Shown: positions 11,541-23,017, numbered from the stretch's first letter. The stretch is DNA of 64,000 bases from Pseudomonas frederiksbergensis (GCF_017114915.1 NZ_JAAUOE010000007.1:111575-175574); one strand, 5' to 3'. The notes: generated from the letters alone by a model not told the origin. A program made the numbers and translations.

Positions 11541-11558
11541 TAGCGGGTTTCGTGCCAG
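11541..11558 (-). promoter_or_regulatory. Sigma54 (-24/-12) promoter of the 3-hydroxybutyrate operon
   Basis: The minus strand reads CTGGCACGAAACCCGCTA, with GG and GC separated by exactly ten bases and the TGGCACG half intact. It is about 57 bp upstream of the permease ATG and next to a sigma54 activator gene. Confidence 0.8.
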
Positions 11559-11658
11559 ATATCTAAATTGTTGAAATTTAAGGTTATTATTGGTTTGCGA
11601 GGTGTTTTTTTTTTGATTTTTGTCTCTGTATCGAGACTTTTTTGTGGTTGTGCTGACG

Positions 11659-11740
11659 CTTTCGCGGGCAAGCCCGCTCCTACAGGGTTGTGGTTATTTA
11701 CGAAATTGCACGACCCGTAGAAGCGGGCTTGCCCGCGATG
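11659..11740. repeat. REP inverted pair (GCGGGCAAGCCCGC type)
   Basis: Copies at about 11661-11687 and 11716-11738 are inverted (TCGCGGGCAAGCCCGCTCCTAC versus GTAGAAGCGGGCTTGCCCGCGA). The pair lies between the sigma54 activator and the operon it probably controls. Confidence 0.85.
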
Positions 11741-11773
11741 AGTCCCTATCTACCAATAGAGATCTATGTCTCT

Positions 11774-13198
<1,425 letters not shown>

Positions 13199-13228
13199 GT
13201 CCAGAGTGTGTGGTGTCTGTGCGGGCCT

Positions 13229-13292
13229 CTTCGCGGGCAAGCCTCGCTCCTACAGGGATTGTGATCTGTAGGAGCGAGGCTTGCCCGCGAAG
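13229..13292. repeat. Perfect REP palindrome
   Basis: Two 27-bp arms (13229-13255 and 13266-13292) are exact inverted copies around a ten-base loop, core GCGGGCAAGCCTCGCTCC. It lies between the yej operon end and the hbcR-like gene on the same strand and could act as mRNA boundary. Confidence 0.9.
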
Positions 13293-13323
13293 GCCGCGAC
13301 GCGGTCCAACGGCATGCCGCCGA

Positions 13324-14904
13324 TTATGCCAACCCCGGATGCGCCGCCGCCAACAGCTCCTTGGTATACGGATGCTGCGGCGATTCAAACACATCATGGC
13401 TGGCGCCGCTTTCCACCACTTTGCCGTCCTTGATCACGATCATGTCATGGGCCAGGGCGCGCACCACCGCCAGGTCGTGGCTGATGAACAGGTAGGTCAG
13501 GCCATGTTTCTCCTGAAGCTGGCGGAGCAGGGCGACCACTTGTTTTTGCACCGTGCGATCGAGGGCCGAGGTCGGTTCGTCGAGCAGGATCAGCGCCGGT
13601 TTTAGCACCAGCGCCCGGGCAATGGCGATGCGCTGGCGTTGGCCACCGGAGAATTCGTGCGGGTAGCGATGACGGCTTTGCGGGTCGAGGCCGACTTCTT
13701 CCAGCACCCGGATCACCTGGGCTTCGCATTCGTCCGGGGTGGACTGGCTGTGCACCTCAAGGCCTTCACTGATGATCTGCGCCACCGACATTCGCGGGCT
13801 GAGGCTGCCGTAGGGGTCCTGGAACACCACCTGCATTTTCTTGCGCCACGGTCGCAGCTGCTTTTGCGTCAAGTTGTCGAGCGCCTCACCCTGAAAGCGA
13901 ATGCTGCCTTCGGAATCGAGCAAGCGCAGGATCGCCTGACCGAGGGTGGACTTGCCCGAACCGGACTCACCGACGATGCCCAGGGTCTTGCCGCGTTGAA
14001 CGTTCAGGCTGATGCCGTCCACGGCGCGCAGGTAAGTCTTACGCTGGAACAGCCCGCCACTGAGGGTGAACCGCACTTGCAGATTCTCCACTTCCAGCAC
14101 GTTTTCACGCTCGTCCCGGGGCAGGGCTTCACCTTCCGGCTCGGCGTTCAGCAGCACGCAGCTGTAAGGGTGTTTCGGCTCGGTGAACAGCGTTTCGCAA
14201 GGCGCCTGCTCGACGATTTCCCCGGCGTGCATCACGCACACCCGTTGGGCCATGCTGCGCACCAGATTGAGGTCGTGGCTGATCAGCAGCAGCGACATGC
14301 CAAGCCGCTGTTGCAGAGATTTGAGCAGCCGCAGGATCTTGCGCTGCACCGTCACATCCAGCGCGGTGGTCGGCTCGTCGGCGATCAGCAATTCCGGTTC
14401 GCAGGCCAGGGCCATGGCGATCATCACCCGTTGCCGCTGGCCGCCGGACAGTTGGTGCGGGTAGGCCTTGAGCCGCTCTTCGGGTTTTTGGATGCCAACC
14501 AGTTGCAGCAACTCAATAATCCGCGCTTGCGCCGCTTTGCCACCCAGCCCTCTGTGCAGCAGCAGGGTTTCGCCGATCTGCTTTTCGATGCTGTGCAGCG
14601 GATTGAGGGAGGTCATCGGCTCCTGGAAGATTATCGCGATCCGGTTGCCGCGCAGCTCGCGCAAGACGTTGGCGTCGGCGCCGATCAATTCCTGGCCGCG
14701 ATAGCGAATGCTGCCAGTGGTTTGCGTGCCGTTTTCGGGCAGCAGTTGCAGGATCGAGTGCGCGGTCACCGACTTGCCGGATCCAGACTCGCCGACCAGC
14801 GCCAGGCATTCGCCGGGGCGGATGTCCAGGCACAGGTTGCGCACCACGGTCTGGCCGCTGAAGGCCACGTTGAGGTCACGGATTTCGATCAGGTTGTCAG
14901 TCAT
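13324..14904 (-). CDS. yejF: Peptide ABC transporter, double ATPase subunit (YejF-like)
   Basis: A 526-residue protein with two complete oligopeptide-type ATPase domains in tandem (about 1-265 and 270-526). Each half has Walker A ([25 protein letters not shown]), a signature ([18 protein letters not shown]) and Walker B with DEPT. Each also carries the HPY motif (KHPYS, QHPYT) of Opp/Dpp proteins. It energises the YejBE channel. Start taken at ATG 14904; an in-frame ATG at 14922 has no better ribosome site. Last gene of yejABEF, closely following yejE. Confidence 0.93.
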   Translation of the reverse strand: MTDNLIEIRDLNVAFSGQTVVRNLCLDIRPGECLALVGESGSGKSVTAHSILQLLPENGTQTTGSIRYRGQELIGADANVLRELRGNRIAIIFQEPMTSLNPLHSIEKQIGETLLLHRGLGGKAAQARIIELLQLVGIQKPEERLKAYPHQLSGGQRQRVMIAMALACEPELLIADEPTTALDVTVQRKILRLLKSLQQRLGMSLLLISHDLNLVRSMAQRVCVMHAGEIVEQAPCETLFTEPKHPYSCVLLNAEPEGEALPRDERENVLEVENLQVRFTLSGGLFQRKTYLRAVDGISLNVQRGKTLGIVGESGSGKSTLGQAILRLLDSEGSIRFQGEALDNLTQKQLRPWRKKMQVVFQDPYGSLSPRMSVAQIISEGLEVHSQSTPDECEAQVIRVLEEVGLDPQSRHRYPHEFSGGQRQRIAIARALVLKPALILLDEPTSALDRTVQKQVVALLRQLQEKHGLTYLFISHDLAVVRALAHDMIVIKDGKVVESGASHDVFESPQHPYTKELLAAAHPGLA

Positions 14905-14931
14905 ATCAACAGTCCGTCTCATGATCGGGAA

Positions 14932-15954
14932 TCAGGATCGTGGATCAAAGGCATCACGCAATGCCTCGCCAATGAACACCAGTAAAGAAAGAATCAGCGC
15001 CAGGGTGAAAAACGCCGTCAGCCCCAGCCACGGTGCTTGCAGGTTCTGCTTGCCTTGACCGATCAACTCGCCCAGGGACGCGCTGCCGGTTGGCATGCCG
15101 AAACCGAGAAAGTCCAGCGCCGTGAGGGTGGAAATCGCCCCGGTCAGGATGAACGGCAGATAACTCAGGGTGGCGTTCATTGCGTTGGGCAGAATGTGCC
15201 GCACGATCACCTTGCGGTCGGTCAGGCCCAGCGCGCGGGCGGCTTTGACGTATTCCAGGTTACGCCCACGCAGGAACTCGGCGCGCACCACGTCCACCAG
15301 GGCCAGCCAGGAAAACAGCGCCATGATCCCCAGCAGCCACCAGAAATTCGGCTCGACGAAGCCCGACAGAATGATCAGCAGGTACAGCACCGGCAACCCC
15401 GACCAGACTTCCTGCAAGCGCTGACCGAGCAGGTCGACCCAGCCGCCGTAATAGCCCTGCAATGCACCGGCGGTGATACCGATCAAGGCGCTGATGAACG
15501 TCAGCGCCAGTGCGAACAGAATCGACACACGTGCCCCGAAAATCACCCGGGCCAACACGTCCCGGGCCTGATCGTCGGTGCCCAGCCAGTTGATCTTCGA
15601 CGGTGGGCTCGGCGCTGGTTGATTGAGGTCGTAATTGGGCGTGTCGTCGCTGAACGGGATCGGCGGAAACAGCATCCAGCCGCCGTCCTTGTGAATCAGC
15701 TTCTGCACGTAGTCGCTGCGGTAATCGGCCTGAAAGGGCAGTTGGCCGCCGAACGCCTGTTCGGTGTGGCGTTTGAAGGCCGGGAAGTAAAGCGAGCCCT
15801 GATAACTGACCAGCAGTGGTTTGTCGTTGGCGATCAGCTCGCCGCCCAGGGTCAGCAGGAACAGGCCGACAAACAACCACAGCGACCACCAGCCCCGGCG
15901 GTTTTTCTTGAACCGTTCGAAACGGCGACGGCCCAGCGGCGAGAGCTTGAGCAT
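14932..15954 (-). CDS. yejE: Peptide ABC transporter permease (YejE-like)
   Basis: A 340-residue inner-membrane permease. It has one N-terminal membrane segment, a soluble insert (about 50-130), then the BPD_transp_1 core with the EAA-loop region around ARALGLTDRKVIVRHILPNA. The short motif LGTDDQARDVLARV is typical of the DppC/OppC/YejE side of dipeptide importers. Its ATG overlaps the yejB stop by one base (TGATG), implying translational coupling. With YejB it forms the membrane channel for peptides or peptide-like antibiotics. Confidence 0.93.
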   Translation of the reverse strand: MLKLSPLGRRRFERFKKNRRGWWSLWLFVGLFLLTLGGELIANDKPLLVSYQGSLYFPAFKRHTEQAFGGQLPFQADYRSDYVQKLIHKDGGWMLFPPIPFSDDTPNYDLNQPAPSPPSKINWLGTDDQARDVLARVIFGARVSILFALALTFISALIGITAGALQGYYGGWVDLLGQRLQEVWSGLPVLYLLIILSGFVEPNFWWLLGIMALFSWLALVDVVRAEFLRGRNLEYVKAARALGLTDRKVIVRHILPNAMNATLSYLPFILTGAISTLTALDFLGFGMPTGSASLGELIGQGKQNLQAPWLGLTAFFTLALILSLLVFIGEALRDAFDPRS

Positions 15955-17015
15955 CAGGCGTTCCTCGCGGCGAAGTCGATGCGCGGGTCGACCAGGGTGT
16001 AGCAGAGGTCGCCGATGATTTTTATCAGCAGGCCGAAGAGGGTGAAGATGAACAACGAACCAAATACCACCGGATAGTCCCGCGATACCGCGGCTTCGTA
16101 ACTCATGCGACCCAGGCCGTCGAGGGAGAAGATCACTTCGATCAGCAGGGATCCGGCGAAAAACACACTGATGAAGGCCTGCGGAATCCCCGACACCACC
16201 AGCAACATCGCGTTGCGAAACACATGGCCGTAAAGCACCTGGCGTTCGCTCAAACCCTTGGCCCGGGCGGTGACCACGTACTGGCGAGTGATTTCATTGA
16301 GGAAGGAATTTTTGGTGAGGATGGTCAGGGTTGCGAAACCGCCGACCACCAGCGCCGTTACCGGCAGCACCAGGTGCCAGAAGTAATCGGCGATTTTGCC
16401 GACCGTCGACAGCGATTCGAAGTTGTCCGAAACAAGGCCGCGCACCGGGAACCAGTTCAACGAGGTGCCGCCGGCGAAGACCACGATCAGGAACATCGCG
16501 AACAGGAACGCCGGCATCGCGTAACCGATAATGATTGCGGTGCTGCTCCAGATATCGAAATGGCTGCCGTGGTGCACGGCCTTGCGGATGCCCAGTGGAA
16601 TGGACACCAAATAAGTGATCAGCGTCGCCCAAAGTCCGAGGGAAATGGTCACCGGCATTTTTTCCAGGATCAGGTCGGTGACCGTGGCGCCGCGGAAAAA
16701 GCTTTTGCCGAAGTCGAGCCGGGCGTAGCTCTTGAGCATCAGCCACAGGCGTTCCGGTGCGGGTTTATCGAAACCGTATTGTTTTTCGATCTCCTTGATC
16801 AGCTGCGGGTCGAGCCCTCGGCTGGCGCGCGAACTGCCATGCACGGCTTCGCTGGAACCGCCGCCGACACTTGCGCCGCCGATGCCTTGCAGCTGTGCGA
16901 TAGCCTGTTCCACTGGGCCACCGGGTGCGGCCTGGACGATGACGAAATTGACCAGAAGAATGATCACCAGCGTCGGAACGATCAGCAGCAAGCGCCGCAG
17001 TACGTAAGCCCACAT
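15954..17015 (-). CDS. yejB: Peptide ABC transporter permease (YejB-like)
   Basis: About 353 residues, starting [16 protein letters not shown], the classical DppB/OppB/YejB N-terminal membrane helix. The EAA-loop region ([20 protein letters not shown]) and six membrane spans follow. A Gly/Ser-rich insertion near residues 45-70 ([16 protein letters not shown]) is noticeable and matches YejB more than DppB. The ATG overlaps the stop of the binding-protein gene by one base (TGATG). Start at 17015 excludes a 29-residue polar extension that lies inside yejA. Confidence 0.93.
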   Translation of the reverse strand: MWAYVLRRLLLIVPTLVIILLVNFVIVQAAPGGPVEQAIAQLQGIGGASVGGGSSEAVHGSSRASRGLDPQLIKEIEKQYGFDKPAPERLWLMLKSYARLDFGKSFFRGATVTDLILEKMPVTISLGLWATLITYLVSIPLGIRKAVHHGSHFDIWSSTAIIIGYAMPAFLFAMFLIVVFAGGTSLNWFPVRGLVSDNFESLSTVGKIADYFWHLVLPVTALVVGGFATLTILTKNSFLNEITRQYVVTARAKGLSERQVLYGHVFRNAMLLVVSGIPQAFISVFFAGSLLIEVIFSLDGLGRMSYEAAVSRDYPVVFGSLFIFTLFGLLIKIIGDLCYTLVDPRIDFAARNA

Positions 17016-18883
17016 CAGCGTGGCCCTCCGGGTTTGCCGCGCTTGATCAGTTCGGCGGTCATCTGTTGGTTGGTCAGGGGCGTGGCGCTGACTTCCCACC
17101 AACTCTCGATGGCTTCGTCATTGCTCGCTTGCACGGAAGGAATGCCGAAGCGGTTCCACCACACGGTCGAGCTGCCTGGCGGGTAATAGTTGGGAATCCA
17201 ATAGAAGTTCCATTGCAGAACCCGGTCCAGGGCATGGGCATAGCGCAGCATGTCGGCCTGGGTGGTGGCGCGAACCAGGCCGTTGATCAGCGTATCGACC
17301 GCCGGGTTCTTCAGCGCCATGTAGTTGTTGGAGCCCGGATCGGTGGCCGCCGCCGAGCCAAAGTAGTTGTACAACTCGTTGCCCGGCGAGGTGGTGACCG
17401 GGTAGCCGGTGACGATCATGTCGTAGTCCCGGGACATCAGGCGGTTGACGTACTGGGAGGCGTCGATGCGGCGAATGTTCAGGTCGATGCCGATTTGTTT
17501 CAGGGTGCGCTTGTACGGCAGCAGCAATCGGTCCATGCCGTTCTGGCTGATCAGAAAGGTGAAGGCCAGCGGTTGACCTTGGGCATTGACCAGTTGATCG
17601 CCATCGGGTTTCCAGCCGGCCTGTTCGAGCAGGTCCAGGGCCTGCAGCTGTTTGTCGCGTATCACGCCGCTGCCATCGGTTTTCGGTGCTTCGAAGACCT
17701 GAGTGAAGACTTCGTCGGGGATCTGCCCGCGCAGCGGTTCGAGGATCGCCCGCTCACCCGCGTCGGGCAGTTGTCGGGCAGCGAGGTCGGTGTTGGAAAA
17801 AAAGCTCTGCTGGCGGATGTACAGGTCGCGCATCATCTGCCGGTTGCTCCACTCGAAATCCCAGAGCATGGCCAGCGCCTGGCGCACGCGACGGTCCTGG
17901 AACATCGGGTTTTGCAGGTTGAACACAAAGCCCTGGGCCGATTGCGGTGCCTGCGTTGCCAGGTGGGCTTTTTGCAGGCGACCGTCGCTCAGGGCCGGGC
18001 TCTCGTAGCCGATGGAGTAGGCGGTGGCGGAGAATTCGCGGTTGTAGTCGTAGGCGCCGCCACGCAGGACCTGACGGGCGACGTCGGTATCGCCGAAGTA
18101 CTCGATGCTGAAATGATCGAAGTTGTAGAGGCCGCGGCTGACCGGTAAATCCCTGGCCCACCAGTCGGCGTTACGCTCGAAGGTGATGCTGCGCCCGGAG
18201 TCGACCTTGCTCACGCGGTACGGCCCGCTGCCCAGTGGCGGCTCGTACCCGCCACCGTCGGCGAAGTCGCGGGTCTTCCACCAGTGTTCGGGAAACACCG
18301 GCAAGGTGGCAATGTCGAGGGGCAGGGTGCGGTTTTCGTTGCTCTTGAAGTCGAACCGAATGGTTCGCGGCGACTCCACTTCGACGCCTTTGACATCGGC
18401 GAATTGCGTGCGATAGCGCAGGCTGCCCTGGGTCATCAGCAGGTCGAAGGTGTAGCGCACGTCCTCGGCGGTGATCGGCTGGCCGTCGGCGAAACGGGCT
18501 TTCGGGTTCAGGTAGAAACGCAGCGACAGTCCGTCGTCGGAGCGCTCCATCTTTTGCGCCACCAGGCCGTACACGGTATAGGGCTCGTCCAGCGAGCGCT
18601 GGGCCAGGGGCGAGTAGATCAGGCCGTCAATCTGTGTGACGCCTATGCCTTTGTCGATGTATGGCAGGATATGGTCGAAATGACCGATTTCCACGGCCGA
18701 GCGACGCATCGTGCCGCCCTTGGGCGCTTGCGGGTTGGTGTAGGCGAAATGACTGAAACCGGCGGGATACTTCGCCGGTTCACCGTACACGGTCAGCGCC
18801 TGTTGCGGTGCAGCGTTCACACTGGCGGCGCCCAACAACAGAGCCACGGCAGTGAACAACAAGGAGGGGAAAGCCAGTCGCAT
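17015..18883 (-). CDS. yejA: Periplasmic peptide-binding protein of the Yej system
   Basis: A 622-residue extracellular solute-binding protein (family 5) with a clear signal peptide ([20 protein letters not shown], cleavage near NAAPQQ). The early motif [19 protein letters not shown] is characteristic of YejA/NppA proteins rather than DppA. It delivers peptides, and in relatives peptidyl-nucleoside antibiotics and microcin C, to YejBEF. Only one binding protein is encoded here, as in E. coli. The ATG at 18883 opens the operon; an upstream extension would lose the signal peptide. Confidence 0.93.
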   Translation of the reverse strand: MRLAFPSLLFTAVALLLGAASVNAAPQQALTVYGEPAKYPAGFSHFAYTNPQAPKGGTMRRSAVEIGHFDHILPYIDKGIGVTQIDGLIYSPLAQRSLDEPYTVYGLVAQKMERSDDGLSLRFYLNPKARFADGQPITAEDVRYTFDLLMTQGSLRYRTQFADVKGVEVESPRTIRFDFKSNENRTLPLDIATLPVFPEHWWKTRDFADGGGYEPPLGSGPYRVSKVDSGRSITFERNADWWARDLPVSRGLYNFDHFSIEYFGDTDVARQVLRGGAYDYNREFSATAYSIGYESPALSDGRLQKAHLATQAPQSAQGFVFNLQNPMFQDRRVRQALAMLWDFEWSNRQMMRDLYIRQQSFFSNTDLAARQLPDAGERAILEPLRGQIPDEVFTQVFEAPKTDGSGVIRDKQLQALDLLEQAGWKPDGDQLVNAQGQPLAFTFLISQNGMDRLLLPYKRTLKQIGIDLNIRRIDASQYVNRLMSRDYDMIVTGYPVTTSPGNELYNYFGSAAATDPGSNNYMALKNPAVDTLINGLVRATTQADMLRYAHALDRVLQWNFYWIPNYYPPGSSTVWWNRFGIPSVQASNDEAIESWWEVSATPLTNQQMTAELIKRGKPGGPR

Positions 18884-18968
18884 TGTCAGCCTTAGAGCCG
18901 GGTGATCGATAAGCACAATTTGTACGCTAGCGGCGCGTCCCTCGCCAGCCGTATCACGTAACGAAAAC

Positions 18969-18999
18969 ACAACGGCCCACCAAAAAGGCGGGCCGTTGT
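18969..18999 (-). terminator. Terminator hairpin after the second parvulin gene
   Basis: ACAACGGCCC pairs with GGGCCGTTGT. On the minus strand a short T tract (GTTTTC) follows, so it fits termination of the parvulin transcript (19302 to 19021) before the yej promoter. Confidence 0.7.
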
Positions 19000-19020
19000 G
19001 TAGAAAAACTCAAGTGTTGA

Positions 19021-19302
19021 TCAGTCCTGACGGCTGGTCACTTCCAGCAGGTGGTAACCGAACTGGGTCTTGACCGGGCCTTGCACCACGTTGATCGGTG
19101 CGCTGAAGACCACGGTGTCGAATTCCTTGACCATCTGGCCCGGGCCGAACGAACCCAGGTCACCGCCCTGGCGGCTCGATGGGCAGGTGGAGTTGGCTTT
19201 GGCAACTTCGGCGAAATCGGCGCCGGCTTCAATCTGAGCCTTGAGTTCGTTGCACTTTGCTTCGCTGGAAACCAGGATGTGACGGGCAGTGGCTTTGGCC
19301 AT
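19021..19302 (-). CDS. Second small parvulin-type peptidyl-prolyl isomerase
   Basis: A 93-residue cytoplasmic parvulin with TARHILVSSEAKCNELK, CPSSRQGGDLGSFGPGQMV and QFGYHLLEVTSRQD. It is a clear paralogue of the product at 3083-3358; several core positions differ (SSEAKC for KTSEEA, FSAPINVVQGPV for FKKPLRVVHGPI). Start at 19302 is supported by GGAG eight bases upstream; a 6-residue longer reading (19320) lacks a site. It appears to be a single-gene unit ending in the hairpin at 18969-18999. Confidence 0.92.
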   Translation of the reverse strand: MAKATARHILVSSEAKCNELKAQIEAGADFAEVAKANSTCPSSRQGGDLGSFGPGQMVKEFDTVVFSAPINVVQGPVKTQFGYHLLEVTSRQD

Positions 19303-19399
19303 GGGAAATACTCCATTCAATGTTCAGTAAAGTGCGGAGCCTACCGGATTCAGGCGGCTATTTCTTCCACAAAGTTCCGTCCGGTTTCAGGGGCATTGC

Positions 19400-20281
19400 T
19401 TAAAGGCCGGCATTTCTCAAGCGTTCGGCATGCTGTACATACAGGGCGATCGGGTCGATGCCCTTGCGGACCTGACCAGTGGTCTGGCTGAGGCTGTCCA
19501 GATGATCCAGCGGATAGTCCGAACGGATCACTTTACCCAGATGGGAGCTGAATCGGCCGACCATGCCGTCATTCTGCTCGGCTTCGGTGGTGAAGTAGTG
19601 GGAGAAGGCCCGAAGGAACCCGTGCAGCGGGTTTAGCGCATAGAGCCCCTCGTCGAGGGTATTTTCCTGCAGGGTGCCGCTCCAGGAATAGTAGCGTACG
19701 CCATTCACCAGTTCGCGACCCTTGCCTCCCCAGGTTTTCGGCAATCCTTGAGGGTATTTGTCGTTGAATGCGCCGACGCCTTCGGTGGTCAGCGCGTTGA
19801 GCGCGGCGATGGCATTCTGCGGCAGGTGCCGGTTGCCACTGAGCAACGACAGGAAGTCGGCGAACAGGGTGGCCACCGCCCCGGCGACCTGTTCCGGCAG
19901 GCGTCCGGGCGTCAGCGCCTTACGCAGGAAGTCGGCCAGTTCCGAGCCATGGTTCGGCCCGCTGACCGACGTCACCGAAGCGACCGCCTCTGGCGCCAGC
20001 GCCCCCGCATATCGCGCAGCCAGTGCGCCCTGGCTGTGACCGATCAGGTTGACTTTGCTGGCACCGGTTCCTTGCAGTACCCGGTCGATCTGCGCCAGCA
20101 GTTGTTCGCCGCGGGCTTCATTGCTGTGGGTCGCGGACAGGTGCGGGATAAACACCCTGGCGCCGGCATCTCTCAGGGCCAGTTTGACATCATGAAACAG
20201 TTCCAGATTGCCGATGCGATCGAAGCCAAAGAGCCCGTGGACCAGCAGGATCGGATAGTGAGTGGTTGCATTCCGTAGCAT
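19400..20281 (-). CDS. Family I lipase, P. fragi type, without signal peptide
   Basis: A 293-residue triacylglycerol lipase. The nucleophile is in GHSQGA (about S83), the oxyanion-region motif is VHGLFGFDRIG, and the C-terminal acid/His region includes NDGMVGRFSSHLG and DYPLDHLD. Order and wording match the P. fragi and P. fluorescens family I lipases. It lacks the signal peptide and the two cysteines of P. aeruginosa LipA, so export by Xcp/Lif is not evident and no foldase gene is next to it. ATG 20281 follows AGGA by seven bases; a 56-residue upstream extension is not supported. Confidence 0.88.
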   Translation of the reverse strand: MLRNATTHYPILLVHGLFGFDRIGNLELFHDVKLALRDAGARVFIPHLSATHSNEARGEQLLAQIDRVLQGTGASKVNLIGHSQGALAARYAGALAPEAVASVTSVSGPNHGSELADFLRKALTPGRLPEQVAGAVATLFADFLSLLSGNRHLPQNAIAALNALTTEGVGAFNDKYPQGLPKTWGGKGRELVNGVRYYSWSGTLQENTLDEGLYALNPLHGFLRAFSHYFTTEAEQNDGMVGRFSSHLGKVIRSDYPLDHLDSLSQTTGQVRKGIDPIALYVQHAERLRNAGL

Positions 20282-20621
20282 GTGAATTCCTTTTTCGCAG
20301 TAGGTCAGGTGTGTGTTCAAGGGGGGCACTCTAAAGCACGCCAACCCCTCGGCGATGTATGAAAAAGCCGCTGTAACCTGATGAAAACGGAATAGAAAAG
20401 GTGCGAAAACTCGGATGAGCATGAGGTCTTGGTCGGAATATTCGGACATCTTTTTAACGATGGTCGAGCGCGTCGTCGCAATGACCTACCTCTGAAACGT
20501 CATTTTTCCGTGCAAACCGGAGCGATTGCCCGGCATCGCGGATTGGCCCCGCGGGTTTCAATAGGCTTCGTTCGATGTCGACCTTCGAGGCGACATCTAT
20601 TCCAAGGACTGGAGCGTATGA
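20282..20621. other. Divergent intergenic region between lipase and Ig-like repeat protein
   Basis: About 340 bp without a convincing gene. It should hold both promoters. An inverted repeat GATGTCG...CGACATC (20574-20597) ends 14 bases before the ribosome site of the plus-strand gene and could form a leader hairpin. I see no other strong element. Confidence 0.5.
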
Positions 20622-21674
20622 ATGACCATTTATGAAGCAGACAACCTGAATATTGCAGAGCAATACATGGCGGCACCACAGCTGGACCAAGCGGATAACT
20701 CGGTGCTCGATCCGGCCGAAAACAAGGCCGTCGTCACCGTCGCGCCTTACCCGAACATGGCCTGCGGAGACAAACTGGTCATGTCCTGGTCAGGTATCGA
20801 TACAGAGGGCGTTGCGTATCGGCATGAGGTGTCGCGTTTTGTCAGTGACGCCCAAGTGGGCAAGGCGGTGGTCTTTTGCGTATCGGCTGTACACATCGCC
20901 GCACTGGACGGCGGGTCACTCGAGGTTTACTACACGCTCTACAGCGCGCGCCTTCGTAAACCTGTGGAGTCCGGGCGCTTATACCTGAACATCGGTGATG
21001 TCCGGCACGATTTGCTGCCAGCGATTGTGAATGATGCGGTGGGCGGCACGCTCGATCCGGACAGGGTCGCCGAGGGCGCGCGCGTAACGATCAGACCGTA
21101 TGCCCGGATGGCGATTGGCGATCGGGTCGTGCTGTCCTGGGCGGGGGGTACGACTCAAGCGAGCTTCAATGACTCATTGAACATCGAATCCTTTGCAGTG
21201 GGCGGTGAACTGTCGTTCTGGGTAAGCGCCGACTGTATTGCGCCTAACCTCGGGACAGCCGTTACGATCAGCTATTGCGTCGAGCAAACGGGGCAAGAGC
21301 CTCGTCTCTCGGAACCTGCGCAGTTGTTGATCGGGCCGTTGAAACGAGGGCCGCTTTTGCCACCCTCCGTGCTGGAAGCCGATGAGGGTTGGCTGGATAT
21401 GCAGGATGCGATCGACGGTGTCACCATCGTGATCGATAACGCCCAGGCTGAAGAAGGGGAACTGGTCTATCTGAAGTGTGACGGGGAGCATTCCAGTCAC
21501 CGCGATGATCGGGAGATTTCCAGGGAAATGGCCGGTCAGCCGCTGGTATTTATCGTTCCCTACAGGTTCTGGCGCGAGCATCGGGACTTGACGGTCCGAG
21601 TCGCCTATTCGGTCGAACGTCTCGACGATGTGAGCCAGCAGTCCGAAGTCACGTTGGTGCAAGTGCAGTCTTAA
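20622..21674 (+). CDS. Hypothetical protein with three Ig-like repeats
   Basis: A 350-residue protein with no signal peptide or membrane segment. It reads as three diverged repeats of about 105 residues (roughly 22-125, 130-237, 242-349). Repeats 1 and 2 share a pattern of Val-Thr-Ile/Val beta strand, PY, Met-Ala-x-Gly-Asp and hVLSWSG/AG (AVVTVAPYPNMACGDKLVMSWSG; compare VTIRPYARMAIGDRVVLSWAG). The third is degenerate. The pattern is that of bacterial Ig-like domains found in surface or toxin-associated Pseudomonas proteins. GGAG (20611) supports the start. Function unknown. Confidence 0.75.
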   Translation: MTIYEADNLNIAEQYMAAPQLDQADNSVLDPAENKAVVTVAPYPNMACGDKLVMSWSGIDTEGVAYRHEVSRFVSDAQVGKAVVFCVSAVHIAALDGGSLEVYYTLYSARLRKPVESGRLYLNIGDVRHDLLPAIVNDAVGGTLDPDRVAEGARVTIRPYARMAIGDRVVLSWAGGTTQASFNDSLNIESFAVGGELSFWVSADCIAPNLGTAVTISYCVEQTGQEPRLSEPAQLLIGPLKRGPLLPPSVLEADEGWLDMQDAIDGVTIVIDNAQAEEGELVYLKCDGEHSSHRDDREISREMAGQPLVFIVPYRFWREHRDLTVRVAYSVERLDDVSQQSEVTLVQVQS

Positions 21675-21683
21675 ACTGCATAA

Positions 21684-21721
21684 GCCGCCTTCCAGTGATC
21701 GATTCAGAACTGGAAGGCGGG
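21684..21721. terminator. Shared hairpin between convergent genes
   Basis: GCCGCCTTCCAGT pairs with CTGGAAGGCGGGC around an 11-13 base loop between the repeat protein (plus) and DAHP synthase (minus). There is no T tract on either side, so intrinsic termination is uncertain. Confidence 0.5.
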
Positions 21722-21727
21722 CATGGA

Positions 21728-22816
21728 TCACTCAGGCTGTTGAGTGCAGCGTTGTGCACGAAGTCGCTCGGTTGCCTGCAGCAACAATTGTTCTGTCCCG
21801 GTCCAGCCCAGGCAGCCGTCCGTTATCGACACCCCGTAACGCAGCGACGGGCTCAACGGTTGGCAGCCTTCGAACAGATGGCTCTCAATCATCATGCCGA
21901 CCAACGAGCGATCGCCTTGCAGGCGTTGTTCCAGCACGTCGTTGAACACGGCGGGCTGACGCAACGGATCTTTACCGCTGTTGGCGTGGCTGCAGTCGAC
22001 CATGATCCGTGCCGGAATCTTGAGTCTGGTCAAGTCGCTGTGCACCTTGGCAATGCTGTCGCGGTCGTAGTTCGGTCCGCGATGGCCGCCACGCAATACC
22101 AGGTGGGTGTCAGGGTTGCCCGGTGTCTGGATGATCGCAGGATGCCCCTGGCTGTCGACACCGAAATGGCGATGCGGATGGGCGGCCGAGCGCATGGCGT
22201 CGCTGGCGACCGCCACACCGCCATCGGTGCCGTTCTTGAACCCTACCGGCATGCTCAGGCCGCTGGCCATTTCCCGGTGGATCTGCGATTCGGTGGTACG
22301 AGCGCCAATCGCGACCCAGCTCAGCAAGTCGTCAAAGTAGCCGGCGGCCATCGGTTGCAGCAGCTCGGTGGCAACGGGCAGGCCCAGCTGGAGCATTTCG
22401 CGCATCAATTCGCGCGACAGCGTCAAACCGCCCGCCATGTCGTCGCTGCCATCCAGGTGCGGGTCGTAGGCCAGGCCTTTCCAGCCGACCGTGGTCCGGG
22501 GTTTTTCGACGTAGGCGCGCATGACCAGCAGCATCTGATCGCTGACTTGCGCAGACAGACGGGCCAGGTTGGCGGCGTATTCGAGCGCTGAGCGGGGATC
22601 GTGAATCGAGCAGGGACCGACAATGACCAGCAGACGGGAGTCTTCACCGTTGAGGATCGCGCGGACCGCCTGACGGTGGGCGGCGACTTGCCGGGCCAGG
22701 GCGTTGCTGAGGGGTAATTGTTGCTTGAGCTGCAATGAGCTGGGCAGACGCATGGTCAGCGCTTCATTGGCAGGGCTCAGGGTGGACAGTGGCAGAGCAG
22801 AGACGGACGAGTTCAT
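21728..22816 (-). CDS. aroF: Type I 3-deoxy-7-phosphoheptulonate (DAHP) synthase
   Basis: A 362-residue AroF/G/H-type enzyme that condenses phosphoenolpyruvate and erythrose-4-phosphate, the first step of the shikimate pathway. Family motifs visible: VGPCSIHDP, MRAYVEKPRTTVGWKG, GARTTESQIHRE, PVGFKNGTDG, LRGGHRGPNYD and MVDCSHANSGK. Which aromatic amino acid inhibits it cannot be read with confidence. It is preceded by an aromatic-rich leader peptide, an intrinsic terminator and a second small ORF (see 22865-23283), which is strong evidence for transcription attenuation by charged aromatic tRNA levels. Confidence 0.93.
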   Translation of the reverse strand: MNSSVSALPLSTLSPANEALTMRLPSSLQLKQQLPLSNALARQVAAHRQAVRAILNGEDSRLLVIVGPCSIHDPRSALEYAANLARLSAQVSDQMLLVMRAYVEKPRTTVGWKGLAYDPHLDGSDDMAGGLTLSRELMREMLQLGLPVATELLQPMAAGYFDDLLSWVAIGARTTESQIHREMASGLSMPVGFKNGTDGGVAVASDAMRSAAHPHRHFGVDSQGHPAIIQTPGNPDTHLVLRGGHRGPNYDRDSIAKVHSDLTRLKIPARIMVDCSHANSGKDPLRQPAVFNDVLEQRLQGDRSLVGMMIESHLFEGCQPLSPSLRYGVSITDGCLGWTGTEQLLLQATERLRAQRCTQQPE

Positions 22817-22864
22817 ATTCGGGCTTCCTGGGCTGGCGGCGGGTTCGTTTCCGCGCGCTCGGCC

Positions 22865-23017
22865 CTACTGGGGTGTTCGACAATTGGCCGGATTGGCTGC
22901 GTGTGTGTGCTTGCCACCTGTGGGTGACCGATCGGAGGCGGCAGGCTGTCCCGAGCGGAGGCTGGTAAATCGCCAGGCGGTAAAACTGTCGTAACGGTAA
23001 TAAGTGGTGTTGTTCAT
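22865..23017 (-). CDS. Small aromatic-rich ORF between attenuator and DAHP synthase
   Basis: A 50-codon ORF starting MNNTTYYRYDSFTAWRF, with GAGG nine bases before the ATG (23017) and its stop 48 bases before the DAHP synthase ATG. Seven of the first 17 residues are aromatic. It begins just after the terminator, so it is translated only on read-through. It could couple ribosome movement to the synthase start or be a second sensing peptide. No known family. Confidence 0.5.
   Translation of the reverse strand: MNNTTYYRYDSFTAWRFTSLRSGQPAASDRSPTGGKHTHAANPANCRTPQ

Noticed and set aside
13229..13292. Perfect palindrome considered as CRISPR repeat or attachment site
   Set aside because: Only two inverted arms, no spacer series, and the core matches common Pseudomonas REP sequences seen again at 11659.
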